Assembly: GCA_947500525.1 (NCBI GenBank)
Contig: CANMSH010000002.1
Coordinates: forward strand, 310,001-374,000
Reading direction: 5' to 3'
DNA: 64,000 nucleotides
DNA from: an uncultured Flavobacteriaceae bacterium
Lineage (GTDB): Bacteria > Bacteroidota > Bacteroidia > Flavobacteriales > Flavobacteriaceae
Shown here in pieces: positions 53,249 through 61,682 of this stretch; the stretch's first letter is position 1; every line of letters starts with the position of its first letter. The notes below the pieces were generated by a model, which saw only the letters and a list, made by a program, of their open reading frames with translations, was not told the DNA's origin and searched no databases. The translations under genes and the position numbers were made by a program.

Positions 53249-54313
53249 ATGTCTGTAAATCATATCGTAACGCCCTTAGATTCTGCAGAACTTGACTCTA
53301 AGGAGCAGTATGTTTTTTATCATAAAATGGTAGATTTCGCACTCAAAGAATTGATTGTGAGAGTACAGGAAAACAACTTATGCTCACAGCAAGAAGTTAT
53401 CTTTTTTAAGCAATATGCTGACCTCTTGCTATATTCTATTGAAGCCATGCGTATAAAATATATGTATGATGATGAAGATAATATGAAGGTCGATTTGACC
53501 GATTCCGGATTTCCAAATTACCTTGAACTACGCTACTTATATAATGATTTGTCATTAAGAGATAACTATATCAATAAACTAACCGATATAAGCGTTTTAC
53601 AGGATCAATTTTTAGATCAATTATTAAGAAAAAAGGAGCCAGTTAAAAGCGATAAACTTTTTCAGGCTGCTTCTATTGTATATTATACTTCTGTAGAACA
53701 GCAATATATTTTTAATCGCTTTGTACAAGGAAAAATAATTGATGCTCCTGATGATATAGAGGCAAAATTCATGACTAGCTGGAGTTTTTACGACGTAGCT
53801 CATAATAGGCCCTTTATTTGTTTTATGTATTTTGATTATAATGGCAAAACGACTAAGAAAGAAAAGGATCTTATTTATGACGTTCTAAAAACGACTGCCG
53901 ATAGAGAAATGTCGCTAGACACTATGGCATATACAATAGATAGAAGGCTACCAGATCTTATTCCTAAGCATATCAAACGTGTTGATTTAGGGCCATTTCA
54001 TAATATATTTGCCAAAGATGAACATGTAATTACGCATGCGATATTAGATAGTATTGCTAAAAAAGAAATACCTCTTGAGTCATATGCTTTATCATTAAAA
54101 ATTGACGAAGTATTTTCTGGTGACACTTTCGAGGAAGGTGGCTTTTTTTCAAAGCAAGTTTTACAAAGGTGGAGTGATGTGGTGCATCAAAAATTTGTAC
54201 TTGCTCCACATAGAATCATTCAACTACTATACAACAAAGCACCAGAAACATTGAATAAATTGGCAAAACCACCAATCCAGTTGGCCGATTTGAAAATAGA
54301 TAAATTAGACTAA
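53249..54313 (+). CDS. Hypothetical soluble protein, operon gene 2
   Basis: 354 residues, no signal peptide, no membrane segment, no motif recognised. Predicted mostly helical, with a more stranded centre ('AHNRPFICFMYFDYNGKTTKKEKDLIY', about 185-211). Followed after 8 bases by the AAA ATPase gene, so it is very likely cotranscribed with it and a partner of it. Confidence 0.6.
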   Translation: MSVNHIVTPLDSAELDSKEQYVFYHKMVDFALKELIVRVQENNLCSQQEVIFFKQYADLLLYSIEAMRIKYMYDDEDNMKVDLTDSGFPNYLELRYLYNDLSLRDNYINKLTDISVLQDQFLDQLLRKKEPVKSDKLFQAASIVYYTSVEQQYIFNRFVQGKIIDAPDDIEAKFMTSWSFYDVAHNRPFICFMYFDYNGKTTKKEKDLIYDVLKTTADREMSLDTMAYTIDRRLPDLIPKHIKRVDLGPFHNIFAKDEHVITHAILDSIAKKEIPLESYALSLKIDEVFSGDTFEEGGFFSKQVLQRWSDVVHQKFVLAPHRIIQLLYNKAPETLNKLAKPPIQLADLKIDKLD

Positions 54314-54321
54314 AATAGACT

Positions 54322-56286
54322 ATGGAACATAACTCAACTTTTCCTATTAAGCAAAGTGAATTAGATCTACTGCGTGATGAAGCTGCTTCTTATTTAAAAA
54401 GTATTCAGTGGGAGCAAGGACAACGAGCTAGGAATAAAGATAAAGACGCAAAAGACGAATCGATTTTACTGTATTTGTCACGTGCAAATAATGGAAGCAG
54501 TGCGGCTAGTGTCATATCGGTTTCTAAAACTATTCTAGCCTTAAAAAAGAGATTATTACCCGATTCTGTAGCAATTCCTATACATTTAAACAGAACTTTA
54601 TATGCGGTGCAAGAAGGTATTACTTTAGGAATTTGGATTAAAGACAGCTATTATGATGCATCTGGACTCTCAAGTTTAAATGAGAATAAATCAGGACTTG
54701 ATACAACAGGAAAAAGAGAGTTTGAGAGCAAAATGCATACAGCCACAGCCTTTATGTTGTTTGCAACGGCGTATAATATTTTGCATAATTTAAAAGAAGC
54801 CGCCTCAGATGACTTAAGTGTAATGAAGCAAAAGTTTGCTGGAATACCAGAAGTATCTTTATTATCACCTTTAAAAGGAATTGGATGTAGCTTGTTTTAT
54901 TACGATAAATATCTAGGACATCCTGATATTATAAAAAGTGATCAAGATGTTGTAGATTTTACAGTCGTGTATTTCGAAGCCTTAATTGATGAGATCCAGT
55001 TAAGAAAAAGTGCTTTAGAATATACTGAAACGATCACAGATAGAACTTATAAGTTAGAAAAGTCTGAATTTGCTATATCTGGTTGGGACAATGTCTTTGC
55101 AGGAGCAGCGAAAAGTGTTGAATTCAATAAAATTCAGTTTGAACAAATTGTAGGTAATCGAGATGCGAAACATTTTGCCCGTCGTTTGACAGAACGTATG
55201 CTGAGTTATGATTTTACCGCCAAGAAAAATCCGTTCCAAGAATTAGGAGGTTTCATGCCAGTATTTATGGGGTACGGTATTCCTGGAACGGGTAAAAGTA
55301 TGTTGATTGCAGCAATTGCTACACGCTTGAAAGAACATTGCGATAACTTAGAAATTCCATTCTTGTTTCATCCAATGCCAGATACATTGATTTCTACATT
55401 TCAAGGAGGTTCTGCTGAAAAAATGGTTGAGTGGATGAAACCATTACAAGATCCTACGAAACTTATTTTTGCACCTATAGATGATGCTGAGAATAACTTG
55501 CAAGAACGAACCGCCCAAGGCGTTTCTGCAGGTGTTAAAGAAGTTATTGGTGTATTTTTAAGGTATACAGAAGGGGCCTATGCTGTGAACTATGGAAATA
55601 GCTCTGTTGGGTTATTTACAAACTTACCGGAAATGCTTGATAAAGCTGTAATATCTCGAGTTCAAGGTCGCTTTAAAATAGACGGAGCACGCACAGAACA
55701 TGATTTTCTAGACCAAGACCATCTTTGGTGGCGTAAATTACAAGAAACGATGCCAGACTTTGTAAATATGCAAGGACCAAATGATTACACCTACCTGAGC
55801 AATCAAGGCTTGGCGAAAAGTATGGAAGAAATTTTGAATTTAACAGAAAAACCAGCAGAAGAAAGAGTGCTTGAAACATATGAGCGTGTTGAAAAGTTAC
55901 ATCAAACGAATGACCATATGTTCTACGCTAGTTTATATAAAGAAATCCAAAAAATATTTCCTTTTTTCTCTTCGCGTGATGTACGAAATATTCAGTCGGC
56001 GGTTTCATTACGTTTGACCGATTTTGATTTGGAGAAAGACTGGTTTGAGAACCCTGAAAAGTATTTTAAGCAGCCGTATGAAACTAAATTTAATATGCTT
56101 CAAGAATTAATGAAGCAAAACATGAAAGGATTAAATTTCTCTGATATCAGAAGACAAGAAGTGGTCAGATATTTAGACAATGTTGCAACAATTGCCGATA
56201 CAGATTTTAAAAGAAAAGTAGATAGTAGGGTAAATCAATTGAATATTGATCTTGAAGCAAGAGAGCAGTTTGAAAAAGGAAGATAA
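54322..56286 (+). CDS. AAA-type ATPase with long N-terminal domain
   Basis: 654 residues. The N-terminal 250 residues have no recognised domain. Walker A is 'GYGIPGTGKSM' (G319-S326). The Walker B-like segment is 'LIFAPIDDAENN' (acidic 387-388 and Glu390), slightly atypical. 'SSVGLFTNLPEMLDKAVISRVQGRFKID' is the sensor-1/arginine-finger region as in AAA proteins (TNxxExxDxAxxxR). The C-terminal 200 residues are helical. Looks like a hexameric remodelling motor. Third gene of the operon, 7 bases from the next. Confidence 0.82.
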   Translation: MEHNSTFPIKQSELDLLRDEAASYLKSIQWEQGQRARNKDKDAKDESILLYLSRANNGSSAASVISVSKTILALKKRLLPDSVAIPIHLNRTLYAVQEGITLGIWIKDSYYDASGLSSLNENKSGLDTTGKREFESKMHTATAFMLFATAYNILHNLKEAASDDLSVMKQKFAGIPEVSLLSPLKGIGCSLFYYDKYLGHPDIIKSDQDVVDFTVVYFEALIDEIQLRKSALEYTETITDRTYKLEKSEFAISGWDNVFAGAAKSVEFNKIQFEQIVGNRDAKHFARRLTERMLSYDFTAKKNPFQELGGFMPVFMGYGIPGTGKSMLIAAIATRLKEHCDNLEIPFLFHPMPDTLISTFQGGSAEKMVEWMKPLQDPTKLIFAPIDDAENNLQERTAQGVSAGVKEVIGVFLRYTEGAYAVNYGNSSVGLFTNLPEMLDKAVISRVQGRFKIDGARTEHDFLDQDHLWWRKLQETMPDFVNMQGPNDYTYLSNQGLAKSMEEILNLTEKPAEERVLETYERVEKLHQTNDHMFYASLYKEIQKIFPFFSSRDVRNIQSAVSLRLTDFDLEKDWFENPEKYFKQPYETKFNMLQELMKQNMKGLNFSDIRRQEVVRYLDNVATIADTDFKRKVDSRVNQLNIDLEAREQFEKGR

Positions 56287-56293
56287 ATAAAGC

Positions 56294-57529
56294 ATGAAAA
56301 AGCTCAAAGAAGCAAATTTATACAGAGGAGAATTAATTCCAATAAGTGGAAAACTTGTCACACGTTATAATGAGTGTTTGACGAAATTGGGGTTTACAAA
56401 AACAAAGCTTAAAACATTTTCTATTGATGGAATCGGATGGAGTCCAGAAATTGCCGAGGAAAAAAATGAGATGCATTATCTTAACAATGGTGAAGCGAAT
56501 TTACATGGTATAATTATTTCTCCCTTACAAAAAGGTAAGCCTGTATACGTGCCGTTCCATTCTTTTGATAGAGAAATGATGCTCGAGATATTTAAAACTC
56601 ATGGAGACAAAATAAATGATATTACCAGAGATTCGGCAATTTGTGTAGATTTTGATCAGGCTATTGATGCCTTTTATGAACCTTTAGACATTTTAAAGTA
56701 CGAAGAAATAAGAATTAGTTTTCATTTGATTAATAATTTAGATGCAGCTCAAAAAGAACAGATAAAACTCATAGAATCCTTTAAACAAGGTACGAATTTC
56801 ATCGATGAAAAATTACATCAACAACTCCTAGCTTCAGCAACGAAATATGGTGATTTACGAGAAAGAGATGTATCCTTAGAAGCAATAACTTTTGTGGCCA
56901 ATTCTTTTTACACAAAAGCTTTTGGCGGAATGTATGTATTGCGTGATTTCATCGCACCAATTGTGGTTTTTGAAGAGGAAAAGTCGTATAAAGAAGCAAT
57001 TAAAGATACCGTACATGATGTGATGATTTATCATATTGATCAACATCAGTTAATGACGCAGTTGCGTGATCATGTAATTATTGATTATGATCTAGAAAGA
57101 GATGTAAAAACGAAACGTTATGAACGCATTAAAAAATATGTTTTCTCACAACATTTAAAGAAAACTCAACATCCAATTAAAGATATTTTAAGTGACTCGC
57201 TTCTTTTTAAAAGTTATCTAAACAAAATGGAACTGGAAGCACGAAAGAGAGTCATGGGCGTAGAGCGTTATCTAGAAAAATCTGAAATAAGTAATGAATA
57301 CAAAATTGCAGATATAGTAGATCAAAAAATGTTTCATGCTTTGCACAGTCCGCATTCATCATTAGAACCAAAACATCAAGATCTCATTTGGAAGTTGCTC
57401 GTAAACGTTTCACCGAAAGATATACTATTTTTATATTGGTATGATAAAGAAGAGTTTTATAAACGATTTGAAGCTTGGGATGAATCAATGAAAGATTGGG
57501 TGATTGATACTATTCGTAACAATATTTAA
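56294..57529 (+). CDS. Hypothetical soluble protein, operon gene 4
   Basis: 411 residues, soluble, no signal peptide. The N-terminal part 'YRGELIPISGKLVTRYNECLTKLGF' recurs in relatives in Bacteroidota, but I cannot name a function. The centre is helical ('QLMTQLRDHVIIDYDLERDVKTKRYERIKKYVFSQHLKK'). It starts 7 bases after the ATPase stop, so it is in the same operon and probably a partner. Confidence 0.6.
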   Translation: MKKLKEANLYRGELIPISGKLVTRYNECLTKLGFTKTKLKTFSIDGIGWSPEIAEEKNEMHYLNNGEANLHGIIISPLQKGKPVYVPFHSFDREMMLEIFKTHGDKINDITRDSAICVDFDQAIDAFYEPLDILKYEEIRISFHLINNLDAAQKEQIKLIESFKQGTNFIDEKLHQQLLASATKYGDLRERDVSLEAITFVANSFYTKAFGGMYVLRDFIAPIVVFEEEKSYKEAIKDTVHDVMIYHIDQHQLMTQLRDHVIIDYDLERDVKTKRYERIKKYVFSQHLKKTQHPIKDILSDSLLFKSYLNKMELEARKRVMGVERYLEKSEISNEYKIADIVDQKMFHALHSPHSSLEPKHQDLIWKLLVNVSPKDILFLYWYDKEEFYKRFEAWDESMKDWVIDTIRNNI

Positions 57530-57605
57530 CTATTAAAGACTAATTTAGTAAGCGCATTGAACTTTAATATCCTTTGCAGGAATTAATTAATTAAAATACT
57601 ATCCT

Positions 57606-58133
57606 ATGACACTAGAACTTATTGTATTTATAGCGGCCATATTATTTGGGGCCTTACTGTATTGGCGAGAATCGAATGGAAATGGTTTATACCGTTTTTT
57701 TAATAAAGTTGTAAACTCAAAGGAATTGCAAATGAAGGCGGATGATAAAACAGGTTTTGTTTATCAACAATCATTTCTATTGCGCTTGGTGTTTATATCA
57801 TTTCTCTTTTTAATAGGAATTGTGATAACTAGGTTTTTAATACCGATAGATTTAGCAACCATTTCTATTTTTGCTTCGATGATTGTGGGTACGGTATTAG
57901 GTACTTATCTTGCAAACTTCATCTTTAAATCTTCAGAGGTTATTGAGGATAAAAGTGACTCTTTAGAAGATATTGTACATGACACCATAGAAAAAGGTAA
58001 AGACTTTATAGATGATATTAAGAACAAGGATACTCAAACCAATACTATTGAAAAAGTAGTTGAAAAAGAAGTGCCAAAAGCACCTGAGAAAAGTGCTCGT
58101 GAACGGTTGAAAGATAAAGGTTTACTAAAATAG
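57606..58133 (+). CDS. Small membrane protein with charged cytoplasmic tail, operon gene 5
   Basis: 175 residues. Membrane segments at about 3-20, 60-78 and 84-108. The C-terminal 65 residues are a charged helix ('EDIVHDTIEKGKDFIDDIKNKD') ending with 'SARERLKDKGLLK'. May anchor the coiled-coil or ATPase components at the membrane. Seven bases before the next gene. Confidence 0.6.
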   Translation: MTLELIVFIAAILFGALLYWRESNGNGLYRFFNKVVNSKELQMKADDKTGFVYQQSFLLRLVFISFLFLIGIVITRFLIPIDLATISIFASMIVGTVLGTYLANFIFKSSEVIEDKSDSLEDIVHDTIEKGKDFIDDIKNKDTQTNTIEKVVEKEVPKAPEKSARERLKDKGLLK

Positions 58134-58140
58134 AATTCAC

Positions 58141-59847
58141 ATGATAAAAAGATATTGGAAAAAAGGAGGTAAGCAAAGACTAATTACAGTATTGGTAATG
58201 CTCATATTAGTTATTGTACTTTTTGTATTGCGGGATGACTATCAGCCTGCGGTATTGTTTCTAAGAAAGTACATTTTTGTTATTCTTTTATGTGGATTGA
58301 TAACTTTTATAGCATTGAGGAGCTTTAGAAAGTCACCTAGCACAGGAAGGCGTCTAGGGATTTTGGGAGGATTGCTGATTTTTTTCGCAATCATCTACGC
58401 TATAGGGTGGCATTTCAAAATGTATGATTATATGAAAACATACAATGTTTTCAACGATCTTAATAAAATAGAAATTAATGAACTACCCTTAACTCAAAAT
58501 GAACGAATTCAACCCTTACAGAATATTTCTTCGATGGCAAACGAATCCGTTGGCGAAACAAAAGATGTATCGCTGCCTCACTTGGTAAGGATAGACGGCC
58601 AAAATAAATGGACCATGGCAATTCAGCCTACTGAAAAATATATTTGGCAACGTATAAATGATAATACTGAAGAAGTATTTTCTGTATCTAGTACCAGTCC
58701 TTTTCCAAGATTCTCAAGTGAAAATCGTATTTCCGTTACATTTTCGATAGGTGAATCGTTAAAATTCAGTAGGAATACTTACAATGCTGTTGTGCAACGA
58801 TTAAGTCTTTTAAAGTATTTCACAACAGAACCTAGTGATGTTTTTTATATGAAAAATGACAACAACAAATGGGTCCAAGTAGTAAGTCTAGTGAAATGGA
58901 AAGGCTTTTTCTTCCCATATCCTACATTTGGCGGTGTTGTCGTTATTGAGAACGGAGAACACGATTTTAATGATTATGTAGAACGCATTTTTTTAGGCAA
59001 AGGAACCTATATTTCACCAAAAGAAATGAAGAATCATCCATATCTAATTGGACAAAATACATTGTCTGAAAAAGTATCAAGATTACAAGCAGAATCCTTA
59101 AAATTTCTAGGTGGATTTAGTGATCCATTACCGTGGAATATGGAAACCGCGGTAAAAATACCAAATCTACCAAAAGATCAAAATCAACAACCTTATGTTA
59201 CTGATTTTAATTTTGCAGACACCAATATTGATGCTTACAATGGTTTGTATCATTGGTTCGGATTAGAACCAGTAGGTGAGGACCGAACCAGTCTAACGCA
59301 TAGTGTGTTTGTGCCTGCAGATGGCTCTAATAAATTATACTATTATGATCATTCTTCTAAGAAAGAAGGATATGCAGGAGTATCAGCCATGCCCTTAAAA
59401 GTAAAGGAGTCAAAAAAAGAATATGATTGGGATGCAAATACACCTGTTGAGTTTAGACCTTATATTAAGGAAATTGCGGGACGAAAGCGTTTGTTCTTTT
59501 TAGGAACTGTGTCGGCGATTAGCGATAGTAATTCAAATCAGTTTGATGGTTCAGCTACACCAGATTTAGCACTCATTGATAGTGAATATAGAGATGTTGT
59601 TTGGATCGATGCTAAACATCCTAGTAAATGGGATAAATTGGTATATGATCAATTGAATGAAGCTTGGCGATCAAGTGAGAATATAGACTTTTACTATCAA
59701 GATGAAGGCCCGTTAAAAGACACATCAAAACCTATGTTAGATTCTATCAAGGAAATTATTAAAGTTGACAGTGAATCAGAGGCAATTAATGAATGGCAGC
59801 GAAAGATTGATTCTGTTAAAAAACTTCAAGCTAAAGACTCAATTTAA
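58141..59847 (+). CDS. Membrane-anchored protein with large extracytoplasmic domain, operon gene 6
   Basis: 568 residues. Three membrane segments at about 14-31, 42-58 and 72-90, then about 475 extracytoplasmic residues. That domain is strand-rich and mentions of aromatic patches are frequent ('FPRFSSENRISVTFSIGESL', 'KWKGFFFPYPTFGGVVVI', 'GLYHWFGLEPVGED'). No family recognised. Last gene of the operon; terminator 13 bases downstream of the stop. Confidence 0.65.
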   Translation: MIKRYWKKGGKQRLITVLVMLILVIVLFVLRDDYQPAVLFLRKYIFVILLCGLITFIALRSFRKSPSTGRRLGILGGLLIFFAIIYAIGWHFKMYDYMKTYNVFNDLNKIEINELPLTQNERIQPLQNISSMANESVGETKDVSLPHLVRIDGQNKWTMAIQPTEKYIWQRINDNTEEVFSVSSTSPFPRFSSENRISVTFSIGESLKFSRNTYNAVVQRLSLLKYFTTEPSDVFYMKNDNNKWVQVVSLVKWKGFFFPYPTFGGVVVIENGEHDFNDYVERIFLGKGTYISPKEMKNHPYLIGQNTLSEKVSRLQAESLKFLGGFSDPLPWNMETAVKIPNLPKDQNQQPYVTDFNFADTNIDAYNGLYHWFGLEPVGEDRTSLTHSVFVPADGSNKLYYYDHSSKKEGYAGVSAMPLKVKESKKEYDWDANTPVEFRPYIKEIAGRKRLFFLGTVSAISDSNSNQFDGSATPDLALIDSEYRDVVWIDAKHPSKWDKLVYDQLNEAWRSSENIDFYYQDEGPLKDTSKPMLDSIKEIIKVDSESEAINEWQRKIDSVKKLQAKDSI

Positions 59848-59859
59848 TTAGAAATAATG

Positions 59860-59888
59860 AAGACTCTGTGATATGAGTCTTTATTTTT
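59860..59888 (+). terminator. Terminator of the coiled-coil/AAA operon
   Basis: AAGACTC and GAGTCTT form a 7-bp stem around an 8-base loop, then TATTTTT. 12 bases after the 59847 stop. It marks the operon end. Confidence 0.75.
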
Positions 59889-59918
59889 GGAACAATATTT
59901 TACATGGAAATATATTCC

Positions 59919-59949
59919 TTGGAAAATAATTTAATTTAACGTAAATTAG
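59919..59949 (+). promoter_or_regulatory. Promoter of the redox cluster
   Basis: TTG at 59919-59921 and TAAATTAG at 59942-59949 (one mismatch from TAnnTTTG) are 20 bases apart. The -7 box overlaps a 17-bp palindrome, TAATTTA-ACG-TAAATTA, at 59932-59948. Suggests repression by occlusion. Confidence 0.55.
59932..59948. promoter_or_regulatory. 17-bp palindrome, candidate operator
   Basis: TAATTTA and TAAATTA are perfect 7-bp arms around ACG, 20 bases before the FMN-reductase ATG and on top of its -7 box. Size and AT content suit a MarR-type dimer, and a MarR gene is third downstream. Confidence 0.5.
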
Positions 59950-59968
59950 CCTTTTAAATACTAATCAC

Positions 59969-60499
59969 ATGAAAAACATTATAGCCTTCGCGGCAAGCAA
60001 CAGTAAAAACTCAATTAATAAAACATTTGCCTCTTATGTAGGAACACAAATAGGCAATTCGAATTTAGAAGTTTTAGATTTGAATGATTATGAACTTCCA
60101 ATGTTTAGCATTGAACATGAGCAAGAGTCCGGAATACCACAAAAAGCGAAAGACTTTCTGCATAAAATTCAAATTGCCGATGCCATTGTCATTTCTTTTG
60201 CGGAGCACAATGGTGCTTACAGTGCTGTTTTCAAAAATTTGTTTGATTGGATGTCTCGAATCGATGGCAAACTATGGAATGGTGTGCCCATGTTATTATT
60301 AGCGACATCTCCAGGTGCTAGAGGAGGAGCTACGGTCTTAAATATTGCTAAAGACAGATTTCCATATATGGGAGGAAATATTGTTGGTACATTTTCACTA
60401 CCTTCATTTAATGAAAATTTTCAAAACGGTACCGTCGTGAATGACGCTTTGAAAAATGATCTTACTAAAGAAATAAAAGCTTTGGAAAATTCCTTATAA
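59969..60499 (+). CDS. NADPH-dependent FMN reductase
   Basis: 176 residues, flavodoxin-like fold. 'IAFAASNSKNSINKTFASYV' binds the FMN phosphate. 'SIEHEQESGIPQKAKDFLHKI' and 'VISFAEHNGAYSAVFKNLFDWMSR' are the family's flavin-site motifs. Reduces FMN or quinones with NADPH. First gene of a cluster with CDGSH, glutaredoxin-like and MarR genes. Confidence 0.88.
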   Translation: MKNIIAFAASNSKNSINKTFASYVGTQIGNSNLEVLDLNDYELPMFSIEHEQESGIPQKAKDFLHKIQIADAIVISFAEHNGAYSAVFKNLFDWMSRIDGKLWNGVPMLLLATSPGARGGATVLNIAKDRFPYMGGNIVGTFSLPSFNENFQNGTVVNDALKNDLTKEIKALENSL

Positions 60500-60514
60500 C
60501 TTAAAACTTCAATT

Positions 60515-60946
60515 ATGAGTTCAATGAAAGAAATTACAAAAAAGTATTCAAATGGTGATATTACGATTCTTTGGAAACCAAAGATGTGTATTCATGCGGG
60601 CGAATGCGTAAAAAGATTGCCAAAGGTATACAATCCGAAAGCAAGACCTTGGATTCAGATTGAAAATGCTACTACTCAAGAACTCAAAAATCAAGTTAAT
60701 GCTTGTCCTTCGGGAGCATTATCTTTAGAATTGAAGGTAGACAACGAACCTAGAAAAAATGAAACAAAAATAAAAGTAGAAGCGCTCGAGAATGGCCCGT
60801 TGTTAGTATATGGCACCTTGAATGTTATAAATTCTGATGGATCGCGTGAAGAAAGGAAAAGAGCCACAGCTTTTTGCCGATGTGGAGCTTCTCATAATAA
60901 ACCTTATTGCGATGGTGCTCATGTAGAAGCTAAATTTAAAGCATAA
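60515..60946 (+). CDS. Fusion of a monocluster ferredoxin-like domain and a CDGSH iron-sulfur domain
   Basis: 143 residues. The N-terminal half has cysteines at 25, 31 and 64 ('MCIHAGECVKRLP', 'NACPSGAL'), as in Fer4_19-type small iron-sulfur domains. The C-terminal half has the CDGSH motif: Cys121, Cys123, Cys132 and His136 ('FCRCGASHNKPYCDGAH'), which binds a labile 2Fe-2S cluster. A redox or cluster-transfer protein. Sits between FMN reductase and glutaredoxin-like genes. Confidence 0.88.
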   Translation: MSSMKEITKKYSNGDITILWKPKMCIHAGECVKRLPKVYNPKARPWIQIENATTQELKNQVNACPSGALSLELKVDNEPRKNETKIKVEALENGPLLVYGTLNVINSDGSREERKRATAFCRCGASHNKPYCDGAHVEAKFKA

Positions 60947-60954
60947 TTAATTGT

Positions 60955-61203
60955 ATGAAAATAACATTATACGGAAAGAAGGGGCATGCCTATACAGTTG
61001 CCTTTAAGAACTTCTTAAAAATGGCAGAAGTCCCATTTGATTATAAAGACGTAATGTCAGATAGTGATGCGAAAAAACATACACTAGAAATTTATGACGG
61101 GCAATTAAAGTTTCCAACGTTGATAGTTGATGGTGAAGTTCACAAAACTCCAAGTACAGATAATTTTAACAAAATTATGCAAAACCTAAGATTAAGAGGA
61201 TAA
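60955..61203 (+). CDS. Glutaredoxin-fold protein without catalytic cysteines
   Basis: 82 residues. The fold is clear: 'KITLYGKKGHAYTVAFKNFL', 'KFPTLIVDGEV' (cis-Pro54) and 'STDNFNKIM'. The CPYC position reads HAYT (residues 11-14), so both redox cysteines are lost. It cannot act as a thiol oxidoreductase; a binding or adaptor role is likelier. Same operon, 3 bases before the MarR gene. Confidence 0.75.
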   Translation: MKITLYGKKGHAYTVAFKNFLKMAEVPFDYKDVMSDSDAKKHTLEIYDGQLKFPTLIVDGEVHKTPSTDNFNKIMQNLRLRG

Positions 61204-61206
61204 GCG

Positions 61207-61644
61207 ATGGGAGATATTTCTAAGGACATACAATCTACATTTCAATCTGAAAAAATTAGAGCTTTGGTAAATATAAAGTATACTGCTAACTGGATAGAGA
61301 GTCATCAAAATGCATTTTTTAAACCTTATGGAATTTCGCCACAACAATACAATATTCTAAGAATTTTAAATGGTGCCGGTAAACCCTTAAAAGTTCAAAC
61401 CATTAAAGAAAGAATGATTGAAAGGGCCCCAAATGCTACCAGAATGATGGATAAATTATGTGCAAAACAGTTTATCGAAAGACTATCGTGTTTAGATGAT
61501 AGAAGGGTAGTACATATTTCTATTACTAAAAAAGGCATCAATCTTTTGAAGCAAATTAACCAAGGTCCAAAAATAGATGTTCTCAAAAATTTGACTGATA
61601 ATGAAGCCTCCATGTTGAGCGCCTTATTGGATAAGATAAGATGA
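61207..61644 (+). CDS. MarR-family transcription regulator
   Basis: 145 residues, winged helix-turn-helix with dimerisation helices at both ends. 'GISPQQYNILRILNGAGKPLKVQTIKERMIERAPNATRMMDKLCAKQFIERLSCLDDRRVVHISITKKG' is typical. The wing 'DDRRVVHI' is complete. Has Cys at the 'LCAKQ' and 'LSCLDD' positions, which could sense oxidants. Likely regulates its own operon and the genes that follow. Confidence 0.9.
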   Translation: MGDISKDIQSTFQSEKIRALVNIKYTANWIESHQNAFFKPYGISPQQYNILRILNGAGKPLKVQTIKERMIERAPNATRMMDKLCAKQFIERLSCLDDRRVVHISITKKGINLLKQINQGPKIDVLKNLTDNEASMLSALLDKIR

Positions 61645-61682
61645 AAGATGCTTTAGGCTCGATATCAACACAAACTTGATCA

